Shown here one piece after another: positions 21,555 to 34,787 of a DNA stretch of 64,000 nucleotides (within the stretch, counting starts at the first letter, position 1; every line of letters starts with the position of its first letter). The stretch lies in the NCBI GenBank assembly GCA_039720395.1, contig CM077829.1, positions 23,143,955 to 23,207,954 on the forward strand. The letters are read 5' to 3'. The notes under the pieces were generated by a model, which saw only the letters and a list, made by a program, of their open reading frames with translations, had not been told where the DNA came from and searched no databases. A program made the translations under genes and the position numbers. This DNA comes from Liquidambar formosana (lineage: Eukaryota > Streptophyta > Magnoliopsida > Saxifragales > Altingiaceae).

Positions 21555-23441
21555 ATTCTCCCCAACTAATAGGAAATTCGTCCCCGAATTTCGCCAAACC
21601 AAATTTAATGACATTCCATCATGAGTGGAAATAAAACAATAATGAGATACCCATCAAATACAAACATATTAGAGTTAACCACCATGGTTAGCTCACAAGT
21701 CTCAAACACATCAATTCAATGATGACTCATTGTAAAAGAAAACAACAAATGTGGATTACCCACCAACACAAACATAATGAAACTAACTATCATAGTTAGC
21801 TCACGAGCAACCAATCCTCAATACCAAATCACGGCATTATTGGTGTCACTCACCAATCTCAACAAGCATTTCAAACACAAAAGACTATACAGTCTTCAAA
21901 GCTCAACACAACATCACAACAAAATTGGTGTTACTCACCAATCTTCAACTAATATCACATCAAATAAAGGACAAACAATTTCCAAGTCCTCAATACATTC
22001 AAAACATCCAATATTACATAAATGATCACAAGCTCCCACACATGTGATCCTACCATAACCACCCCACTACCGCGGGATTTAACTACAATAACAACTAGCA
22101 ATGAGCACACATTGCTTAAAGCTAAACCCAAACATATACTAAACAAATAAGCACATAGCCCACATCAGGAAGAGCAAATCAAACAAATTCATGAGTTCTT
22201 TCCAAGAACTCAAGCAACAAGAATTAAGGCTCTCACAAGAACCTACACTCACATTCCTGAACTATGTGGATGCAATCCATCACTATAACACATCCAACAA
22301 ACACATTTTACTTGCAAACCGTCAAGTCATAACACATAAACACATCGCATATCACAATTACAACAAAATCACACCTATCACTATCCCATAGGTGTAAACC
22401 AATACACATATATATATACATACATATATCTCACCATAGAGATATACATAGGTATATTCCAGAACCCAACATACAATCATCACAGAACTATTCATTCATA
22501 ATATAAACCCTGAGATTCAAGCATCTCAATATTAAAACCGGTTCGTACTTGTACAAGTACTACCATAAAAAGTACTACACCTATACTTCACACACGTCAC
22601 GACATCGCGCACCCAGCGTCATGTCTACAATCCCAAAACATTTCAAATCATCCAATTTATATATATAACCAATATATATACATATATAACATCCAACAAA
22701 GCACAAGGCTAACCGCCTGCAGTTCAAAAGAATGTGGATCCATGGAAAATGGACCACAAGAATCCACCCAATTCAAACAAATATTGCACATAGCAATCCT
22801 ACATATCAATACAAAGATTATCAAACCCGATAATCTCAAATCATCAAGATCAAAAATGTACTATAGAATACAAATGATCCATAATACCAATGGAATACGC
22901 ATATTCAGCCCCGACCCCAGAGATTCGGTCTTCAAAACCACAAATAAAGGATGTCCTAAGCCATTGGACATTCTAACTCTCACATGAGCCCAACTCCTAG
23001 GCCACAACTAATGCACATGCCATGCACTCAACTCCTCAAACCATGGGTAATAACCAACCCAAGATGCATATGTATGCCTACAAATGTATATGCCCACATC
23101 CTCATTAGGATTTCCCCTCCTAAATGCGTATGAAAACTATTCCTCATGGAATCATGCATATGCCCAAATGCCTCGATAATGCCTCTATCATGAATCAACT
23201 ACCGCCAAGAACATGTGTGCCTAACATGTTTCTATGTTCTCAAGGTGTGTTGATACTCCATCAACAAAATCATAAATCTTCGATTATACCCAAAATCAAA
23301 GTTATCAACATGTGTACCTAACATGTTTCTATGTTTTACACCGTATAGGTTTCAACCCCAATATATATACCTACGTATATGCTATTCCCCCACACATCAC
23401 CCCATGTGGATCTACTAGCAAGCTCTGATACCAAAAAGAAT
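21555..23441 (-). other. Interior of the LARD-like element, no gene
   Basis: 1.9 kb, AT-rich, no reading frame with a recognisable domain on either strand. On the minus strand TTGGGGAGAATTG directly precedes the LTR start at 21554 and is the likely polypurine tract. The primer site lies at the other end. A recurring theme is 'actaaccaccatggttagctcac' type segments near 21680-21950, which do not form a clear array. Confidence 0.75.
23422..23433 (-). other. Primer-binding site of the LARD-like element (initiator Met tRNA type)
   Basis: The minus strand reads TGGTATCAGAGC, the usual plant initiator-methionine primer site. It lies 8 bases inside the 5' LTR, which begins (minus strand) at 26060 and ends at 23442. 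Confidence 0.9.
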
Positions 23442-26060
23442 TGTCACGACCCAAATTAATTAAGCCGTAATCAATGATAATAAAACAAGCTTTTCCTTTA
23501 ATAAATCCTTTGTTAAGGCATGGATGACACGTGTTAAAATCCTCAATATTTTAAAAGAATTTTCGGCATGACCCATCCGTAATTAGGACATACCATCGTG
23601 AAAACCTGTTATGAAAATCCATACATACAAATTTCCTGTCATCCATGGTAGTGGTATCATCCCATGCATCGCATTCCACGTATACAACCGTAAATAATTA
23701 CAATTACAACCCTAATTAAATTACATTACACTTCTGATTCAATTACATTGATAATTAACATAATAAAATTCCCATTTAAGAACATCTTCCGCCCAAGATA
23801 GCCAAACCAATCCCTGGATTATCTGAAAAAAAATTTAAAATAATAGGCGTGAGTCCGACGACTCAGTAGATACAATTTGACATAGTAAACTATAGCAATG
23901 ATATAAATAAAACCAATTATATCATTTACATCAAAATATACTAATCCAGTATATTACAATTCTCCAAAATAAGTTATAACCCATAACTTAAAATAAATGA
24001 TGCATAATGCCCAGTGCATATGACTCATGTCCAATTTACATTAATCCATTTATTACCAACCACTCCCGCAGGAGTCTTCGCGCGGAAACGGAGGATTTAA
24101 ACCCAACGTCCAAGAGGACAACACAAGGGTTCCTACCTGGAACCGGAAAGTAGCCTCTGATTCGGGAACACAAGGGTTCCTACCTGGAACCGGAAAGTAC
24201 CCCAGGACCAAAGGAATGGAAAACACCGCAAAGTCCCATTGACTGCAAGTAGTCCAATTCCAATGACCCCTTTTAATGCAATACTTTTACCCAGTATTCA
24301 TTAAATCCATTTAATGCATGATTATGCCAACATGCAATGCGATAAACCATAAAATGATTTTATAACCAAAATCATCTTCAAAATACACCACATAAACCAT
24401 AGTGGAAAATAATCACATCATTATACCAATTTATGATAACATCATAAATACCCGTAAAATTAGTACAATTATATTCCAATTAATGTATAAAATAAACCAA
24501 CTCATTAATAAACATAATTTCCAATTTATGTTATCCAATACCCCAAAGTCCCATTTAAGATTTATTCCATAAATCATGTATATCCATATTCTAGGCCCAA
24601 GGATACCAAATAATATGATAATATATACCATATTATCATGTCAATAGTTTAAACCTATGTAAATTGCACCTACCTCAACCAAATGCGTGGAAAAATGCAA
24701 CCTTTGATACCGTGGGTATGAACTCCAAGCCCTAGGATGCAAATGCACGCTCCCAATCCAAGCCCTAGCTCCCAAATGCCATGGATGATGTTGGTGACGG
24801 AGGTCCCAACTCCAAATCACCACCAAAGCTCCCCAATATGCATGAATAAACCCAAAAATGTAAGAATAGGACGATAACCCAAAATAAATTACAAAACCTA
24901 ACTCCAAAATGTGAGAAATACCTCTAAAATGCGAAAGAGTTGGTGAGGATGACAACCCATGCCAACTCCCACGAAATCCAAGCTCACAACACCGTGAACA
25001 AGCTCCAAGCTCCACCAAGAGGTTGGAGAATATGAATCCAACCATAATAATGCATTCCTAAGCCTCAAAGAGAGAGAAAAACCCAAATCCACCACCATAC
25101 ACGCGTAGATCGGGCTAAAATACGCTAGATCCGAGCTTGCCGGCGTCGGATCGAGGTCGCCGTGCTCCGGCGAGTCGCCGTCGAGCCTCCGCCCCCTCTT
25201 CTCCTTCTCTCCCTCTCTCTCTCTCTCTCTCCATGACCAAAAATATCAGATTTGGTCTAAAATCGTGTGGGATGGGTTTTTATAAGGGGTGAGGGGCATT
25301 TGCGTCATTTACATAAAAAAATTTGCAAAAACCGCGATGCACGATCGATCGTGGTCCGAGGGCACGATCGATCGTGAAAAACAGAACCAAATTCATGTTT
25401 CTGGGACACCCACGATCGATCGTCCCCAAGGCACGATCGATCGTCCCTTGCTGAAATTGCCCAGTAACTCAGGCAATTGTGTATAAACCCACACAGTACA
25501 CATCACTGGCTTATTTTCATTAAAAACATTTAAGTAAAAGGAAGAAGAAAGAATTTACTTTAAGTTATTTAATGAAAATAAGCAAATAACCCCCCATTTG
25601 AATCCAAATAAAATATCAAAAAAATCAAATACCCAACATATCAAAATCTAGATTTCAAGTTTTAGTACAAAATCCGTCGCCCGACAGATTTTCCTAAAAC
25701 AAACATGCGTGGAACCCAATCCAAACATGCTAATAAAATCCCATAAAATCACCAATGTCTTATAATATTATAAACTCCCATTACCGCCAAAAATTATCCT
25801 TCAAAACGAAGATTTACGAAAATCCACTTTTCTCCAACACTTAGCCAAATTTCAGCAGCTTAAACCCTTAAGTTGCAAATAAGGCTAAACGCACCCAAAA
25901 TATACTCAATGCACGAAAACAAGCATCCAAACACATCCAACATCGAAATATCATGCACATGCATTACCCATGCATGTAATCATCTGACAAATCAAGGGAT
26001 TAACTACGTTAACCTTAGATTAAACCTTTAATACCCTATTTAAAAATTACGGGTATTACA
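23442..26060 (-). repeat. 5' LTR of the LARD-like element (2619 bp)
   Basis: Partner of 18935-21554, one base shorter (one A fewer in the run near 23827). By eye there are four substitutions. It has the same TATA box (25277-25284), palindromes (25340-25353, 25363-25376, 25411-25423, 25432-25444) and hairpin. Confidence 0.95.
25277..25444 (-). promoter_or_regulatory. Promoter array in the 5' LTR of the LARD-like element
   Basis: Identical copy of the TATA box plus four CACGATCGATCGT sites. As the 5' LTR, this is the copy that would drive the element's transcript. Confidence 0.75.
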
Positions 26061-27953
26061 AGTTTTCCATTCCCCTTTTATCTGACAAATGATTAGCGCC
26101 GAGTCCCCGAACACTTCCAATTCTTTGATCCCCAATTCAAGTGCGGCTTCCAATGCTAGGAGACAGGCCTCATACTCAGCAATGTTGTTGGTAGCTTCAA
26201 ACCCCAACTTGACCGCCAATGGTGTAAATGCCTCTTCAGGTGAAACTAGCAGGACTCCTATCCCATAACCTTTCTTATTGGCTGCTCCATCGAAGTATAC
26301 TCTCCAAGTTTTTCTACCAATCTCTAGCACGTCCTCATCTGGGAATTGATCGTTAAACGGAGCGGATGATGACACCGGATAGCTGGCTAGGTAATCTGCA
26401 ATGACGCTCCCCTTGATAGACTTCTGATTTACGTACTTGATGTCAAATTCATTGAGGAGAATTGACCATCGAGCAGTTCTGAATGACAATACCGGCCTTT
26501 CTACCAAGTACTTCAACGGGTCCATGCGACTTATCAAGAACACTTCGAAGGACATGATGTAGTGCCGGAGCTTTTGCGTTGCCCATACTAGTGCCACACA
26601 AGCCTTTTCAATGGCATTGTACTTCACTTCATAGTCCGTCATTTTCTTGCTTAGGTAGTAGATGGCATTCTCCTTTGTAGACCCTTCGAGATATTGAGCT
26701 AACATAGCTCCCGTCACGGTTTCGGTGACCGTTAAGTATAACAAGAGCGATGCACCTTGCCGTGGGGGAGCTAAGATTGGAGGATTGCTCAAGTATCTCT
26801 TAATGGTCTCAAAGGCCTCTTGGCATTCTTCATTCCATACTTTTGGCACACCTTTCTTAAGCAATTTGAAGATTGGTTCGCAAACCATGGTCAAGTTGGC
26901 GATGAATCGGCTTATGTATTGAATCCTTCCCAGAAAACCCCGGATCTGCTTCTCATACTAGGCGGCTCCATCTCCACAATAGCTTTTATCTTCCCTGGGT
27001 CCACTTCGATACCCCTCTGAGTGATCATGAATCCCAATAGCTTGCCCGCAGTGACACCAAAAGCGCACTTCTGTGGGTTTAAGCGGAGATTGTACTTCTT
27101 TGCTCGCTCTAGGAACTTCTCTAATGCCTTGAAATGCCCTTCTCTATCCACGGACTTCACGATCATATCATCGACATAAACCTCGACTTCCTTATGGATC
27201 ATATCATGCAATAAGGTCGTAGCTGCTCTTTGGTAAGTAGCCCCAGCGTTTTTCAAGCCAAAAGGCATTACCTTGTAACAGTACGTTACCCATTGCGTGA
27301 TAAAGGCTGTTTTTTCCATGTCTTGAGGTGCCATCTTTATCTGGTTATACCCGGAGAATCCGTCCACGAAGGAGAGGAGTGCATGTCCCACTGTGTTGTC
27401 CACTAACACGTCGATATGGGGGAAAGGAAAGTTATCCTTGGGGCTCGTGGCGTTGAGATCTCGGAAGTCGACACACATCCTCACTTTTCCATCTTTTTTA
27501 GGCACATGCACTATATTCGACAACCACTCGGGGTACTCCACAACTTGGAGGAAACCCGCGTCTAGATGTTTAGTTACCTCTTCTTTTACTTTTAGAGCCC
27601 ATTTTGGTTTTAATCTTCTGAGTTTTTGCTTTATCGGCTTCTTTAGGGAATTAGTGGGGATATAGTGTTGCACAATATCGGGGTCAATGCCAGGCATGTC
27701 TTTGTAAGACCATGCAAAAGCCATAATGTTGGCTTTCAAGAGAGAGATCATTTTTTCTTTTTCAACGGGGGAGAGGGTTTTCCCAATTTTAACTATTCTT
27801 GGCAATTCATTCGTCCCTAAGTTGATTGATTCCAATTCATCCATATTAGGTTCGGTGACGCCCCTTTTCCTTTGCTCAACGAGCTCCGGGGGGACATCGT
27901 TCCTAGGATCTATATCCATGCCATAAACATCCATAGAAGAGAGAAAGGAGACA
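26061..27953 (-). pseudogene. pol of element B: reverse transcriptase and RNase H, broken
   Basis: Reads from 27953 down. The reverse transcriptase shows the usual order of motifs, KKDGKVRMCVDFRDLN, then VMPFGLKNAGATYQR, and the catalytic YVDD within VEVYVDDMIVKS. The RNase H part follows, with a first degenerate region (TVTETVTGAML, where the usual Asp is Glu) and a second RNase H with VYFDGAANKKGYG and EYEACLLALEAALELG. Two lesions are visible: a 1-base frameshift near 26955 at the end of reverse transcriptase, and the LARD-type insertion at 26061. The 3' splice site before this exon is also lost (see 27954-28124). The protein cannot be made as it stands. Confidence 0.9.
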
Positions 27954-28124
27954 TTGCATATATAGAGGACAAAAGCACACTTTATTGACTAGGAATAGTA
28001 GGAATGACACACAAAAGAAGAAAGAAAACAAACAAATCTATACCAATACTATGACTCCACAAAGTGAGTTAAGTAGATACATCTTATTGAATTAGGGAAA
28101 TATTACTAAACTAAGACACCTACA
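27954..28124 (-). other. Ogre-like pol intron in element B, acceptor lost
   Basis: Between the end of the protease-side frame (...LPDSS) and the reverse transcriptase frame. The donor, minus strand, is GTAGGTG right after AGCTT. The acceptor position reads TGCAA here, but TTGCAG at the same place in C. Phase 2 on both sides fits. Ogre-type elements are known to have an intron here. In B splicing at the usual site should fail. Confidence 0.65.
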
Positions 28125-28989
28125 AGCTGCTATCAGGTAGGCCAAGGTCTTCTTCTTCATGGAGCTCCGCAATGACACCACATTCAAGGTACCAATTCAG
28201 GAGTAGCATGGTAGCATGGCTAATGGACGAACCCTGGAATTCTTCAATGGTCGAGTCTTCCACGGCGAGGATCATATCTTGGAACATTTCAGTCATAGCC
28301 CCTGCATCAAGGTTCTCTGCCCAGTCCTCCTCTTTCTTTTCCCAAAACTCATCATTGATGGCTTCATCATCCACCATTTCAGCTGTGATTGGATACCATT
28401 CGGGGAAGAAGATTTCAAAACCCGGAACTCGAATCTTGGTAGCTTGGTCAAAGGTGGGTTCTGGAAACCCGCAATATAGAAAATCATCCCCCTCTTTGAC
28501 GAAGTAACCATTCAAAGTAGGTCGGTATGGCAAGATCCTCAAGTCTGGCACCCTTCCCTCGGCTTTGGCTCTTACTTTCTCTTTGTTCTTCTTCAGCATT
28601 TCCACATGATCATTTCTGGAGGGCTCATATCCTAGCCCAAAGGTGTATGAGGTGACACGGCTCTGAATAGACTTAGGGATCCCTTGTTGGCGATGCCTTA
28701 GCCCCATGCCTGGAAAGAAGCTCATTCTTCTCATGATCTCACCAACGTGCAAGTTGCCATGGGGGCAAAAGTCCAAGGGTATTAATTCACCGTTCTCGAG
28801 CTCTTTCTCAATGCATTGGACATAGTCAAACCCAGCTAGTGGCACCGCCACTGATTCTGGTTGTATCTCACATATAGGCACGCCTGCGAGTTTCAATTCA
28901 TAGTCCCCTTGAAGCGTTACTATGGCTCCTTCATGAGGAAACTTCACCTTTTGATGGAGTGAAGATGGCATAGCCCCAGCGGGATGGAT
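28125..28989 (-). pseudogene. Protease-to-RT linker of element B
   Basis: Continues the frame of the protease after a TAG at about 28987-28989 (a Trp codon in C). It encodes about 285 residues. They include a Gly-rich segment FFPGMGLRHRQQGIP, similar to a G-patch, a conserved GYFVKEGDDFLYCGFPEP, and a very acidic C-terminal half ending LPDSS at the intron donor. It is found in C with the same layout. The function is not known; the acidic tail and G-patch-like core suggest an RNA- or protein-binding part of the polyprotein, which is inference. It is open apart from its separation from protease by the stop. Confidence 0.7.
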
Positions 28990-30054
28990 CTAAGGTCGGC
29001 CCAACAGCAAGTTGAAACATGACGGCACATCCAACACTTGGAATTCCACCCTAAATTCAGTGGGTCCCATGATAAGAGGCAAAGTAACTACCCCTATTAC
29101 TTCTCGGCGGGTGTTGTCATAGGCTCTTACGGTCTGCCCAGATGGCGTGAAATCAGTGGGTCCCAAACCCAAGACAGTGGCAGTTCTGAGAGGGCATACA
29201 TTCAGTGCGGATCCATTGTCGATAAGGACGGTAGGAACCCTCTTCCCCATAGTGTCAATGGTCACATAGAGAGCTTGAGAATGGCTTGGCCCACTTTTGG
29301 GTAGGTCCACATCAGTGAACACGATGGTTGAGTTCTTGGGAGTTGGATTTACCAAATGTACCAGTCCCTTGGGGGATGTGTCAACGGGCACTTGTATCTG
29401 ATTCAGCAGCTTCAACACGGTCTGTCTGTGCTTGTGTGAGGCCATGAGTAAGCCCCAAATAGTGATATTGGCATTGGTCTTCTTCAGTTGCCTAAGCACT
29501 TCATCCTCTTCTTCTTGTAAGCTAGGACGCCTCTGCCCTTCCAAATCTTCCAACGGATTTTCAGACTCTAGGTGGGGAGGCTTGAAATGGCGACCCCCTC
29601 TGGTTATGTGGTCTAACTCATCATCACTAGCCCATATGTCATGGACTTCCTCGGAGTCATTCATTAAGTCATCCCATTCTATCATGTCAATGCTCTCCAT
29701 TTCTGTCGGCAAGTCATCCCAACCTGTAGGGACTACCGGCTCATTCGATATCGGACTTGGGCTTGAGTACAGCACATAGTAATCAAATTTCCCCGATGAT
29801 TCACCTAATAGGCCAACCTGAGGATCCCCTGCTTTATATCTTTCTTTCAGCTCTTGTTGGATAGATTTCTTTGGCAACAACAAAACCTTTTGGTCAATGA
29901 GGTCTTGAATGATCTTCTTTAGTATAGAACAAGCCTCGGTGTCATGGCCGGGTGCACGATGGTATTGGCAATATTGGTGAGGGGTTGATGGCCTTGGCTT
30001 TGGTGGAAGTGGCATGATAAGGTTGTTATTGCGGCAAATGGTGAAAAGACGGGT
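28990..30054 (-). pseudogene. gag C-terminal zinc knuckle and protease of element B
   Basis: In frame with gag but separated from it by a TAA at 30055-30057. It starts with a Cys/His module CQYHRAPGHDTEAC, then a linker with several acidic stretches, then an aspartic protease with VLIDNGSALNV. In this protease the usual DTG/DSG is DNG, the form also present in C, so it is probably genuine for this family. LLGRP marks the end of the protease fold. The protease would process the Gag-Pol polyprotein in the virus-like particle. The next in-frame stop is a TAG in place of Trp near 28988. Confidence 0.85.
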
Positions 30055-31524
30055 TTAGTTCATGGGGAGTGGAGTGTATTGTCTTATGGGATGGCGAGGG
30101 CGAGAAGATTCAACCCCAATGGCATTTATGGTGTTAGGTGGGGGTGTGTTGTTATGAGATGGGAGAGGATTACGGGTGATATTTGGACGGGTTGGTGGTG
30201 AAATGACTTGTTTGTCAATGAGGTCTTGGACTTGATGGCGAAGGCGAACACAACGATTGGTGGCATGGCCTTTGGATTGGTGGTACTTGCAGTACTCATT
30301 CTCGTTGTAGTTCCTGGGTAAAGGATTTGGTGGGGGTCTTGGGTCGAGTGGCTTCAATAGGTCACGGCTTATGAGCTTTTCAAGGACTCTTTCGAGTGGC
30401 ATGAATAGGTCAGTGAATTGGCGAGGTGGGTTGACGTCATTGAGAGAGAAGGGTTGGATGGGTTGAGTTATGGTGTTGACCTTGGCATTGTTCTTCCCAG
30501 TAAAGTTTGTCTTGCGACTCCTCACTTCCTCAGTTTTGATTGTCCCATCATTGATAACATCTTCAACCTGCGTGCCAGCCCCTATGAGAGCTTTGAAATT
30601 GGGGAAATAGTGGGCAAATAAGTGCTTGTGATACACGGGCAGCAAGTTCTTAACTACCAGCTGAATTTGGTCCTCCTCATTTGGCCTATCCGTCATTCTC
30701 GACGCCTTTTGTCTCCACCTTGTAATGTAAGCGGAGAAGGTTTCATGAGCCCTTTGCTTGGTAGTTTCCAGGTCCTTCCGAGTAACGTCCACCTTTGTGT
30801 TGTACTTGTAGTGCTCCGAGAACTCATTGCATATGTCTTCCCAAGTCCGGGTTCTATTCTCATCCAAGGACAAGAACCATTTCAAAGCGGAAGTGGCCAA
30901 GGTTTCATGGAACATTTGAGCTAAAAGCTCGTCAGTAGCCCCTCGAGGGTGCATAGCTCGCACATACATCTTCAAATGAGTCTTAGGGCAACCCGTCCCA
31001 TTGAACTTTTCTAACTCCGGCATCTTGAATTGCAATGGAATACGAGCCGTTGGGAACAGAGATAAAGTCCGCACATCGACCATGTCATCAGCCCTACGAA
31101 TCCCTTTTATAGTTTTCTCCAATGCTTCTACCTTGCTAGCTAACACGGAATCACTGCTAGAACCTTTCCCTTTGGTTTCCCCTTCTAGGTTGGTGACCAC
31201 AGGTTTCGAACTACTTTCCCCCCTTGTCTTGGTGTTCTCATTGGATTGAGGTCCCTTTTCGGTGCCAGCCCCATGAGGTATACCCGAGGAATGGGCCTTA
31301 GAGCCATTTTGTTCAAGATCCGCCATCTTCTGTTGGTTCTCTTGAGCCATTTTCAATGCGGTATCGGATGTCTCGGCGGTATGGTCAAGCTTGGCCATGA
31401 TGGCTTTTAGGCAAGCCTCAAGGTCAAAGTGTCCCTCACTAGTTCTTTCATCGGCCATGTCTATCTGATGGGTAGATTCAACACTCACTAGACGCCCTTG
31501 CGGATTGCGGATCCAAGCCAGCAC
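30055..31524 (-). pseudogene. gag of element B
   Basis: Frame of 489 residues on the minus strand. The gag core has LKMYVRAMHPRGATDELLAQ, MFHETLATSALKWFLSLD and NEFSEHYKYNTKVDVTRKDL, typical of the retrotransposon gag domain, followed by a zinc-knuckle-like CKYHQSKGHATNRC (Cys-His-His-Cys order). Gag forms the particle that packages the RNA. An ATG 22 codons inside (about 31458, MADERTS) matches the likely start in C, where the upstream frame contains a stop, so that ATG may be the true start. The frame ends at a premature TAA at 30055-30057. Confidence 0.85.
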
Positions 31525-32336
31525 GTCTATGGATAGAAAAAGTTTTAACCTTTAGCCTAAGGACTTGTCCTAAACCTCCATATTTTCCTTAATGAACTCG
31601 GTCTCTACACCATGTTCAATTAATTCATTCCTTTTATCCACTTACCTTTACAGGGGTCATGGATTAAGGGTATGTTTAAAAGAATAGGGCATAGAGTCCT
31701 TCAATTAGGTTTAATTATTCCCCTAGGACTAGCACATCACAAACATAGCTTTACATCCTATTTCCTTAATTTATTCCTCCTAACCCATGGCCTTAACGAA
31801 GGCTAGGGTTTAAAGGTCTATGTTAAGGGCATAAGATATAAAGCCTCACACCACAAACACGGCATAGCATCATTACAAACAATTGTGGGTGCATAATGGT
31901 GAGACCATAGTGTCCTACAAGTCTGTCTATATGGACTAATGATAAGGGTAGGCTGGGGTCCTTCACTTGCTTGAGCAATCCTTATACCTAACCACATGTG
32001 GCATCAGGAACGCCGCGTGGGTCCAGCAGTACATAATTAACTCATTTAATATACCCAGGGGCAAGCCCAAGGGTACTAGGCAAGAGAGGTTGATAGCTTT
32101 CGCCCCAACACTTGGAATCAGGAAAACCAAGGTTGAAACTAGGCCGATCGTTGGCAAGGATACATCGAGGGACATCGATCCTAGCATGCAAGAGTTTGCG
32201 CACACAATGCAATAAATGAAAGCACACAATCAAGCGGATGCAATGTGATTGATTTTAATTAAACATAAGAAATTAACCTAGCCCAATTAAACTTTATAGA
32301 GTCTAGCCCACAAAGTCCCCAGTGGAGTCGCCAAAC
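31525..32336 (-). other. Leader and primer-binding site of element B
   Basis: About 0.8 kb without a gene between LTR and gag. Next to the LTR, plus-strand GTCCCCAGTGGAGTCGCCA (32315-32333) is the complement of the primer site. It matches the 3' end expected for a plant tRNA-Arg plus CCA, and an Arg primer is typical of Ogre elements. A matching leader is present in C (57923-61352). Confidence 0.8.
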
Positions 32337-34058
32337 TGTGAACCCCGGAAATTGGGCCCACAAGGGATTGAAAAGAGAGATTGGGTTTTGAAAACAAAAA
32401 AGGAGTCGCCACCTTATTTTTTAAAGGAAACGAGGAAAACCCTAAAAAAATCAATTTGTTTTAAGAAAACAATTTGAATGATTCCATAAAAAAAAGGAAA
32501 GGCAAAAAAACCAATCTTTTGGAAACCAAAGAAATCAGGGATTCGGAGGCTAAGTTATGACATGGGAAGGTTCTAGGCAAAGCCTATAGGCACCCATGTC
32601 ACCCTTTCGGTCTCTCAGTTCATTTGGGCTAAATTAAGATCTTTCCATACAAAAATCAGCAAGTATATCATCACAAGATAGCATGCATATCATATATTTC
32701 ATTCATCCATCAATGCATAATAAGCAAATAAAAACAGAAAATAAAGAAAACAAAACAAAACAAAAAGAAGCCTAGGATGCTTGGATCCTAGAACGGACTT
32801 GAGCCTCACGAAGAGCGCCTACGTACCATGCAACGAAATACATGGATCAAAGTCCACGTAGTTCGATTAGAACTAGGGTTAAGACTTAATATAAACCTAT
32901 GGTTAAAACCCTAGGTTTCCTTATTTGATCAAAAGAGTTGAATTTAATAGAAAGTTTGATTTTGGAAAGAAATCCACAAAATGGAAACTTTAACAAAAAC
33001 CAGAATTTTATTTGTGAAGGAAACCTCTAATTAAACCATAGGATCATATTAAAAATTAACCCTAGATAGGGGGAAGAGAAAGGATAAGGAAGAGAGGTGA
33101 ATTGGGGCACCTTCACACCCGCTTACCTGAGCGCAATTACTCCAAGCATTAGCCATTTCAGACATTGGCAGCCCTATTTTCCATAGGACAATTACCACAC
33201 CTATTTGCACCCTTACAAGTGCTCAAAATCATGCAAAAACACTAACATGCAAATCTGGACAGAATAGTACTAAGGCCTAAAATCATCCACTAAACATGCC
33301 AACAGCAAAAAACAGCGAACAATAATAAGTCCTAACATATTCCTAGAACCATATCATGCATAAAACCCTAGAAATCAACTAACATGCATGCAAAAATATC
33401 ATATTTACTCCATATGAATAACATACACAGCAAACATGAAGAAAAACCAATGAAAAGACCTACTTTAACATGCTGTATAAAAACAAACACAAAACAAAGA
33501 CTCTAAAACCCTAAACTCACAAATATGCTTGAAAACATACAAAACAAACTTCACACATACTAAAATAAACCTAAACAAAACCTAAATCATGCATATTAAC
33601 TAACTAAAGCAATAAAACATGATAAGAAACCCTAAGACTAACATGCAATATCACTATCCTAGAACAAGGACAACAAGAGCACAAGAATCACACCTATGCA
33701 TAAGAACCTAAAGGACAGCCCTAAAGCATGCTAAAATTATGATAAACAGTAGATATTCCATGTATATTAACTAGCTAGAGTGTTAATACATGATAAAAAA
33801 GCTACCTTTAACATGCAATAGGCCTATCTTATATGAAAACCCATATTCAGCATAAAAAGGAGTAAGGCATACCTTAGGAAGAGGCTTCCTTGCTGCTGTA
33901 GAGACTCTCTCTTCCTCTTATGGATGACTTGAACCAATGTTCTTCAAGGCTACAGCAAGAACTCCAGCTCTCCTTCAAGTCCCTCTCTCTTATTCTCTCT
34001 CAAACACTCAAGTTTTAATGCATAAAGTGGCTCCCCCTTGTGCTGAAGCATAGGGGGG

Positions 34059-34344
34059 TATTTATAGAGTTTCATTAGGATTAACCAATGGCTAGGATTA
34101 AAACCCTAAAAATTAATCCAAGGGCTATTAGAGACCCCCTTGGGGCTTAAGTAACTCAGAAGTTACCAAAAATTAGAAGGAAACTCGTCCAAAAGAGCCC
34201 AAATACGTCAAAATAGGCAAGAGTCCGCTTCAGCAAGGAGTTAGAGTAGAAATAGGAAAGTGGCCTCGGGTGACCACCCAAGGCTGGGCGGCTAGCCACC
34301 TGGGCCCAGGTAGCTAGCCGCCCAGGCTTGGGTGGTCACCCGAG
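34059..34344 (-). promoter_or_regulatory. LTR promoter of element B: TATA box and 80-bp palindrome
   Basis: Minus-strand TATAAATA at 34059-34066 and the palindrome at 34265-34344 with perfect outer arms CTCGGGTGACCACC/GGTGGTCACCCGAG. This is the copy that would drive the gag-pol transcript. The copia element lies about 440 bp further upstream. Confidence 0.75.
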
Positions 34345-34787
34345 CCCACTTCTGATTTTTCTCCTATTTTGCCTCCTTTCCCTTCTAGAAGTGTTTCAGG
34401 GGGCAAATTAACTCCGATTTTGATGAAACAAAAGCCAAAACGACCGTGTTTCGATGAGGAATATGTTTTTGAATATTTTGGGGTGAAAACCACTAACCAT
34501 AGGGGCATGGTTAGGTTTGAACAAGGCGGTTAACCACTATGCTCTACCTTTGCTAAGCATAGGCATGCACATAGGGTCAAACCAAACACTTTCTATATCA
34601 AAATTGAACTTCATAAAACACTTTTGGGAGTAAAATGATGACTAATGAAAGTCAATTTGAAAAGATTTGGTTGGTAATTGTGAGTCAATTAGAGCTAACC
34701 CAAAGAAGGGTCAATTAACCAACTTGAACTGTATTAAGCCATTTTAATCCCGAGCCATTGATTTATCAAATTGACACTAGAAATACC

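Larger units (their letters stand above)
18935..26060 (-). mobile_element. Non-coding LTR element (LARD-like, chromovirus-type ends) inserted in pol of B
   Basis: 7126 bp. LTRs 18935-21554 and 23442-26060 flank a 1.9-kb interior without coding sequence. A perfect 5-bp target duplication AGTTT lies at 18930-18934 and 26061-26065. In element orientation the LTR begins TGTAATACCC and ends GGGTCGTGACA. The initiator-Met-type primer site and the purine-rich site are present. The two LTRs differ at only about four bases plus one 1-bp indel by eye, so insertion was very recent. With no gag or pol it must rely on proteins from another element. The end sequences resemble Tekay/Del chromoviruses, which is a judgement from pattern only. 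Confidence 0.93.

Noticed and set aside
20135..25045. 134-residue open frames at 20135-20539 and 24641-25045, identical in sequence
   Set aside because: They are the same place in the two LTRs of a very young element. Identity follows from LTR duplication and no domain is visible.
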